NCBI GenBank assembly: GCA_900095095.1
Contig: FMBT01000425.1
Span: 48,209-112,208 of the forward strand
DNA length: 64,000 nucleotides
Direction of reading: 5' to 3'
Source of the DNA: Fragilariopsis cylindrus CCMP1102
Taxonomy: Eukaryota; Bacillariophyta; Bacillariophyceae; Bacillariales; Bacillariaceae
The notes under the pieces are model-generated. The model was not told where the DNA came from and did no database searches. It worked only from the letters and a program-made list of their open reading frames with translations. The translations under genes were made by a program, and so were the position numbers. Below are positions 57,245-64,000 of the stretch, piece after piece (position 1 is the first letter of the stretch; every line of letters begins with the position of its first letter).

Positions 57245-57798
57245 TTGAAATCGTAACCAATCAAGGAAAAAAGGAATGATGATATAAATGAATAATTCCT
57301 GGCAGTTTCCCTAGTAGCTAGTATAATAAATGTACTATAGAATGAATCCTAATGCAAATTGGTTTATGAATCTACATCTATTTTTAATATAACACCAGAA
57401 TTGCACTTACTACTAGTGAGGTGAAGCTAATGATTGTTACTATAATGAATTTCTATTAGCATTGCTTTTATCCTATCGTAAGAATAAAGATAGAGAAATC
57501 ATCACACAGTAGTCGTTAACACTAGTGTCGTCCAACTTGCTTGCTTTAGGAAGTACTTACTTAATACAACTACTTTCGCCAATAAATTCAAACCCACTGG
57601 AATTGGTGCGCGTGCGCGTTACACGAAAGTTGAGCTTTCGTGTTACTCTCTTTACGAAAGCTACGGACCTACTCTGAAATGTTGTACGTGTTTGTGGACG
57701 TGGCGTTGCATCGCTCTAATTTCTATAGATAAAAAATAATTTACATGTGTTTTCTCTCATTGATAATAGTAAAGTAATTGTGCCTTTAGCTAGCTAGG
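57245..57798. other. Intergenic spacer before the phosphatase gene
   Basis: About 550 bases. They contain the ACACGAAAG/CTTTCGTGT hairpin at about 57622-57644 and a GCGCGTGCGCG stretch just before it. No gene is supported. Confidence 0.5.
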
Positions 57799-60700
57799 TC
57801 ATTCTTCGCCCATCCACCAGATGTCAATACTGCATTTAATGTGACCGATCACCAATCCACCCTCAATTAAGGCCTCATTGATTCTTAAGGATTTGATACC
57901 AAATTTATCTACATCTCTGCGTTGGGAAGACCTTTTACCTAAACCTTTACTACCAAGATCAGCAGCTATTGTTTTAAATAGATTCGACGATTCGTCCACA
58001 AATCCTTTCAAGGAATTTGCAGCCTTCTGTACTGCATGTGGAAGTTTATTTGCTTCGTTATGTCGAGTAGATTGTAATGCACTGGAGGGACTCGGAGCGA
58101 ACTGATATGCTTGATTTTTGAAGCTGCTGCTATTGAGAGCTCCTACTCCTCTTTTATGCTTTGTTGGTGCAGGAATTAGTTGTTCCTTCTCTCGGGAAGT
58201 AATTATCAGATGCGCTAAGTTGAGACAGTGCGATCCAATGATGGCACTTGTCTTCGAATCTATCAACGAGACGTGTAATTGCGCACCAGCAAAGTCGATC
58301 GAATGACCACTGTCAGTATGCGTTTTTAATGCAAAATGAACATGCTCCTTCTTCCAAGTTGGACGCATTGTGTCTTTCGTTATTGACGTCGAAGGAAATC
58401 CACCGCTCGGCTTCTTGGCTTTTGGAAGGGATTTCGGGGGTGCATTCAATGGTTTATTCGATGATGATACGCTGTCGTGCGCGCTGTCGTCATCGGTACT
58501 TGTATCTTCCTTCGATGTGGAATCTTTCTTTTTCCCTGATTTTTTGCGAAACCATCTCTTTTGTTTCAAATTATCGTCCAAATTTGCGATTGCGTGTGAA
58601 GGGTTCGGTACAAACACTACTTTAGGATTCGGCAATTCTGCTTTTTCTTGCTTTCGAATTTGATCGTACTAAATTGTTGGTTTCATAAGGTTTGAATCAT
58701 TTTTAGCATTATTGGTTGATCAATTCATTGTTAAGAAAAGAGGCGGAATGATGACAAATTTGTTTTATGATGAGGAGGTTGTGATGGCAGACGAAGATAA
58801 AATTGTAATAATGCGAGTCGGTCAGAAGTAACAGTCGCAATAGAAGATCAAATTATAGCACTTACATTTCTGGGATTAATTAAACACTGAATATCGGAAA
58901 CGAAAAAATGCATTAGTTCTCGCTCGGCATCATCATCGTTATTCTTGTCATCGTCATAAAACAAATTCATATCCGTCACATGATTCCATTTCAAATCTCT
59001 ATTTAGTCTGACTGCAAAACCACTACGAATGGGCTTATGATCTGACGATGTGAAAGATTCTACGGGTTCGTACAACAAAGGTCCGAGCAATGCCGAATCT
59101 AATTGATCCGCTTTCTTAAAAAGAATTCGATCGGTATACGATGGCGATCTCTTTACATTATACGCGTAACCGTCTTGACGAGCTACTTTAAATGTCGGGG
59201 GGAAGTTGCAGTAGGGCGTTTCGAACCCAACAAGACTCTCCCTCTTGCCGAGAGAACCACGAAGTTCATCGTACTTGTTTAATGTTCTCCAATCTTTCTT
59301 TCCTGCCATAGAATGACATAATCGTATATGACGTTCCGATCCTATCTCAACATCATCAAGTTTTGTACGATAATTCAAATCACCCATAAAAAATGTAAAA
59401 TGTGATGATTGAGATGCATCAAAGTATTTACTACCTGTATCCATTAGAATATCCATAAAGGATTCATTCCGAGCCTTGTAATGCTTTTCACCTTCGTGTG
59501 CTTCAAGGTGGGCAGTCATAAAGGATAACCTAGTCGTTTTATTAATTGCGACCTCCGCTACGATCCCACCCTTATTGGCAAGTCCCGCTTTCCCAGTCGC
59601 ACGATATTTCACGGATAATAGATCGAACGTTTTTATGACAGCATTTTTTGTATCTGTAGTAGCATCATTGGATTTGTAGTAAATCAATAACCTCATTTGA
59701 CCGAACTGGTAAGTGACAAGGGAAAAAAAGACAAGACAAGAAATGGAAAAGCGGATGGTTTAGTAAGAAGAGAATCAAAATATGGGATCAAAAGAGCACA
59801 AGAACAAAGCGGAACAGCTTATTCTAGCTAGATAGTAGCTACTTTTCTATGTACACTCACCTGATACGATAATGCACGAGTATAACCCGGAATTTGATTC
59901 GATTCTAATCCATGATGTAAAACATCTGTATCGGTCCATTCTTTTGTGGGGACTTTGACATTCTTATTTTGTTTGATAATCTCATCGTTATCATCCTCAC
60001 ATGATACTACAGGATGTATCGTAGGAATAATAGATGATGCACCATCATCAATTATTTCCTTTACTTCTTTTGAAGTTAACCATCGTCACATTCAGCAGAA
60101 GTATCAGTACTAGTACCATTATTCGATTCCTTTCCAGTTAAAGGAGTTGCTGCTGCTGTTTGCTGTTATTGATAGCGATAACGATGACGGTGGTTTTAGT
60201 AATGATGACGCAGTAATAGTAGGTATGGGACGGGATGTGTGATTTTTCCCGCACCAGCAAACGTGTCGACTGTTTTTGCTGTTTTAGATGCTACCTTTGA
60301 TATTTTCTTTATTCCTTTACCAACCTTCTTCCTTGCACGTTTAATGAGTCCTTTCTTCTTTTTCTTTTTCTCCTTTCCTGCCTTCAGTGATGCTGCTCCC
60401 AAAGTATCATCGTCGTCGTCGCTGTCTTCAATATCGCCACTACTTGTACCATGACTCACCATATTATAATCACTATCGTCGTCATCGTAATTTTCATCGT
60501 CAGATTCATCTGAGGAACTGCTTGATAGAGAATAATCATCATCATCCTCGTCGTCGTCGTAGTCGTCTTCATCAAATGATAAATCATTATCATCAGAAGA
60601 GTTGCTATCTCCTTCACTATCTTTACTACTAGTAATATTTTCTAAGGATTCATCCGACTTTGGATTTGAATTTGATTTCTTCAATTTCTCCTTATCATTC

Positions 60701-61789
60701 TTTTTCTCCTCCTTTTTTCGTTCCTTTTCTAATTCCATTACCCTTTTTCGTTCTTTTTTCAATCTCTTCTCCTCTTCATGAATAATTTTATTATCACTAC
60801 TTGTTGAAAATGTTGCCTCTTGCATCCCTATTACAATAATATCATAACAGCATTGTTGATGTTGTCCACTACCATCACTATTACTATTATTGTGGTAATG
60901 TATTTGAATCTCCTTTTCTTCTTCTTCTTTTGTTTCTTCTCGTGGAGCAGTAGCAGGAGTAGCGTCAAAAATACGACCACCACTATTATTTTTATTATTA
61001 TTATGATTATTATTGCTTTGATTACTACACTGTGTACTGCCCATGGAAGATCGACGACGCATCCTAGCATGACTATGACTACTTTGGGTAAAAGGAACCT
61101 TCTCGTCGTGACTGATACTGTTATCTTTGTCGTCACCGAAGGAAGAGCTACGTCGTCGTCGTGGCGTTGGTAATTGAGGATCCGGAGGTGACTTTTGCAG
61201 TTGATGTTGCTGTTGCGACTGCGATTGCAATTGTTTATCCTCATCTTCTGATGATTTTAAAACTATTCCATATCCATAATCTTTAATTGAATCTTTGAGT
61301 GATGATGGTGATAGATTATCATCACCATCATTTTTCTTTTTGGTTTTGTTGCAGTCATCTGTTTTTGCTTTTGATGATGATTTTGCTCTTATCTTTGCTT
61401 TTGGTTCTGTTTCTGTTTCTGCTTGTGCTGTTGCTGTTGCAGATGGTCCAAATTGAAGAAAATTGTCATCATTATCATCTGATGTAAATTCTAATGACAC
61501 ATTGTCTGTTACGATCTCATCATCATTACTTGTACTACCACTAACACTACTATCAGTATCACTATCACTATTTCTACGTGGTCTACTTCTCATTGTTCCA
61601 CGGGGAGGAGGAGGTTTATTACTACGGTATTGTTTTCCTTCTACTCCACGTCCACCACGTCCACCACGTCCTCCACGTCCACTACGTCCCCCACGTCCTC
61701 CTCGACTTACTACTGAAGAAGAAGCAGGAGAAGCAGGAGAAGCAGGAGAAGGTTGTAATCCTCTCCCCCCTCTTCTTCCATTATCTCGA

Positions 61790-61833
<44 letters not shown>

Positions 61834-63780
61834 CAATGAACCACGTTCTTCTATACCCCTACTACCTCCTCCGCTACCTGTTCTTTGAATTTGTTGTCCT
61901 CGCCCGCGATTATGTTGTTGTTGTTGTTCTGATGGACGTTGTCTTTCCATCTCACCTCCACCTCCTCCTACATTACTTCCTCTTCTTTCTGTCATTCCCT
62001 GTCCTCGACCACGTCCTCCTACAATACTACCACTACTTTTAGTACCTCTTCTATCCATCCCACCTCCACCTCCTACACCTCCTACACTACTTCCTCTTCT
62101 TTCTACCATTCCCCGTCCTTGACCACCTCGACCTCTTCCACCACCACCACCACCACCACTAAATTGTGATGATGGGTGTGATGAATGTGATTGATGTAGT
62201 GAGTTTATATTTTGATTTTTATTTAAATTTGATGGTTGTAGAAATTGTAGTTGTTGGAGTGGTGGTGGTGGTAGTGGTGGTGGTTTCATTAGTATAGGAA
62301 ATTTAGTGGTTTGAATTAATTTTCCATCTTTTGGTATCCATTCATTCCATGATTTAAAATCAGGACGTGCATTCCCTAAATTTGCTGTACATATCATAAT
62401 ATTCACTATTGCATTTGGATCTGGATTACTACTACGATTTACTGGTGGTAATTGTAATGGTAAGTTTGATTTTGATGATAATTGTGGTAAGTATGATGAT
62501 GAAAATGATGATGATGAGTGCTGCGATGACGAGGATGGTGATGATAATTGTTTCAATTCTGATGATTTAGATCTTATTATTGGTGGACGTCGTGATGAGG
62601 ATGGTGATGATAATTGTTTTAATCCTGATGATTTTGATTTTAATATTGGTGGACGTCGTGATGAGGATGGTGATGATAATTGTTTCAATTCGGATGATTT
62701 TGATTTTATTATTGGTGGACGTAATAATTGTTTCGAATTTGAATGCATTGATTTTGTTCTTATTGTTGGTAGACGTCGTGATTCTGATTCTACTGATTCT
62801 ACTACTGGTACTGGTACTGGTGGTCTTGTTCGACTACTTGAATCATCAAAACTACTACTTCTTTTTATTTTATTCCTTAACTCACTTTTCTTGTTTGATT
62901 TTGATGACCTATTTCTACTTCGATGTTCCTGTCCTTGTCCTTGTTCTATTTCTATTTCATATTCGTGATCGTCAACATCGTCGTCACCATCGTCGTCATC
63001 ATCATCATCGTCGTCGTCGTCGTCATCAGTAATAGCCACTTCTTCTTTCTTTTTGTTGCGTGGTGGTAGTACTTTGTTCTTTTTCTTCGACGATGACGAA
63101 TCAAGACTACCCCCACTTTTCTTCCTTAGTAATTCTTTCTTTTTCGTATTAGTATTATTAGTAGGCTGACTACTGCTGCTGCTGCTATTGCTATTGCTGC
63201 GTGTGACGCCGTCCTTTTTCTTCTTCGGAGAGGAGACTTCTTTCCTATTATTATTATTATTCTTCATAATAGGAGTCTTACTACTATTTTTCGATTTATT
63301 ATTATTGGATGTTGGACTACTACTTCGTCGTCGTCGTCGTTGTCGTCGTCTGTTTTCTTCTTTTTCATTACTATCATTATCATTATTTGCTTCTTTGCTA
63401 CCTTTTTTACTACGGACGGTGGAACTTTTCTGTTTCTTCGAGTCGTCTACAGCTGCGTCCACTATCACAGCATTATTCTTTTTCTTCGTCTTCTTTTTGG
63501 ATTCCACCACCACTGCTTGAGGAGCATCATCATCATCATAATCATCAGTGTGTGTCGTTGATGGTATAGATAAGGATGATTCCCATGAAGAAAATGATTC
63601 TTGTTGTTGTATATCATCGTTGTTTAGTGGTGGGGGTGGGGGTGGTAGCGGCGGTGGTCGTGGTCGTGGAGCTAAAGACTTTACAATGGCCTCTTCTGTC
63701 TTGCGATAATAATCATTATTTTGTTCTGATTTTGATTTTGATTTTGGTTTTGATTTTTTTAATGACGATGAGGACGGCAT
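57799..63780 (-). CDS. Inositol-polyphosphate 5-phosphatase-like protein with split catalytic domain
   Basis: Four exons are inferred on the minus strand: 63780 to about 60200-60310, about 60162-59861, 59705-58866 and 58668-57799. The introns 59706-59860 (GTGAGT...CCAG) and 58669-58865 (GTAAGT...TTAG) are clear. The exon 1/2 junction is not: two in-frame TAA codons (one at 60196) imply an intron ending ATAACAG at 60163, and exon 2 needs one added base at 60080-60081. Motifs of 5-phosphatases appear in order: ICTANLGNARP (about residue 460), then GMQEATF only near 980, YTRALSYQ, GLANKGGI, AHLEAHEG, FMGDLNYR, SYTDRILFK and SSDHKP. The enzyme should remove the 5-phosphate of inositol lipids or phosphates. 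Exon 4 resembles a C2-like or SHIP-type tail. The first 455 residues, and a 490-residue RGG/polyQ-rich insert inside the catalytic domain, are disordered. Confidence 0.85.
62531..62728 (-). repeat. Three tandem 66-bp coding repeats
   Basis: Units start at 62531, 62597 and 62663 with an exact 66-base period and encode RRPPI(I/L)(K/R)SKSS plus (E/G)LKQLSSPSSS in the disordered N-terminal part of the phosphatase. They are near identical at DNA level, so the expansion is recent. Confidence 0.9.
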
Positions 63781-64000
63781 TGTAGTAGTATATTTGGAAA
63801 AGATGCTCTCTCTCTCTCTCGCGATTCAATTACTCTTCTCTGCCTCTTCTCTACTACGATCACCGTGTTGTCGTCGTTGTCGTTTGTCGTCCTCAAAAAA
63901 GTTAAGTGAGTCAAGTCAAGTCCACCAAAAAATGGAAGGCACGCACGTCAAAGTCTTCCTATATCTCTCGCTCTTCGGTTCTCTTTTAATGTTAACTCTC
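63781..64000. other. 5' flank of the phosphatase gene
   Basis: A TC microsatellite (63807-63820) and GTTGTCGTCGTTG repeats lie upstream of the start codon. The window ends before any further gene. Confidence 0.5.

Overview
This window reads as nuclear DNA of a diatom (Bacillariophyta). A fucoxanthin-chlorophyll a/c-binding antenna gene with an ASAFAP-type bipartite plastid signal lies at 5.4-6.0 kb. Several other products belong to families I associate with diatoms: PTxxPT-linked secreted proteins with a C-terminal Cys domain, ankyrin proteins with LPLHxAC repeats, and a long membrane-anchored coiled-coil family. The DNA is AT-rich, and coding regions are full of Asn, Ser, Thr, Gln and Asp runs derived from microsatellites. 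Introns are few, GT-AG, and about 130-200 bp long. I cannot name the genus. The window is gene-sparse and eukaryotic: no operons, no rRNA, no tRNA and no CRISPR array were seen.

Layout. 0.75-9.9 kb: a diatom-type hypothetical protein with RRxS motifs, a 3.4 kb gene-free stretch with duplications and a hairpin repeat, then a divergent pair of FCP antenna gene and SAP-domain gene. 9.9-18.7 kb: a secreted beta-helix-like protein converging on a large M66-type metallopeptidase gene with an in-frame intron, a four-EF-hand plastid membrane protein built from three exons (one only 30 nt), and a small BolA gene. 19.2-28.9 kb: a hypothetical protein with two identical TGACGTCA boxes at its 5' end, a SET-domain membrane protein broken by one frameshift, and a repeat-rich tract with miniature inverted-repeat elements and gene fragments. 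28.9-41 kb: a bZIP transcription factor, an approximately 1460-residue ankyrin gene broken in two places, and a MATH-domain protein. 41.7-51.2 kb: three paralogous single-pass membrane RING-H2 proteins separated by repeat-filled spacers. 52.6-57.2 kb: a coiled-coil membrane protein with two frameshifts, another copy of the repeat family, and a low-confidence repetitive coding-like region. 57.8-63.8 kb: a large inositol-polyphosphate 5-phosphatase-like gene on the minus strand whose catalytic domain is split by about 490 disordered residues.

The genes do not form one pathway. Notable groupings are the RING-H2 cluster (local duplication with one inverted copy), possible cAMP/CO2-type TGACGT elements, and a foldback repeat family with three copies. 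Five genes need one or two single-base corrections to restore one reading frame. This looks more like assembly indels or young pseudogenes than biology, and it means the literal open reading frames understate the real genes. I did not find a convincing new multi-gene system. The items that most deserve follow-up are the split phosphatase, the EF-hand/FAM210-like fusion, the RING trio, the M66 peptidase and the TGACGTCA boxes.
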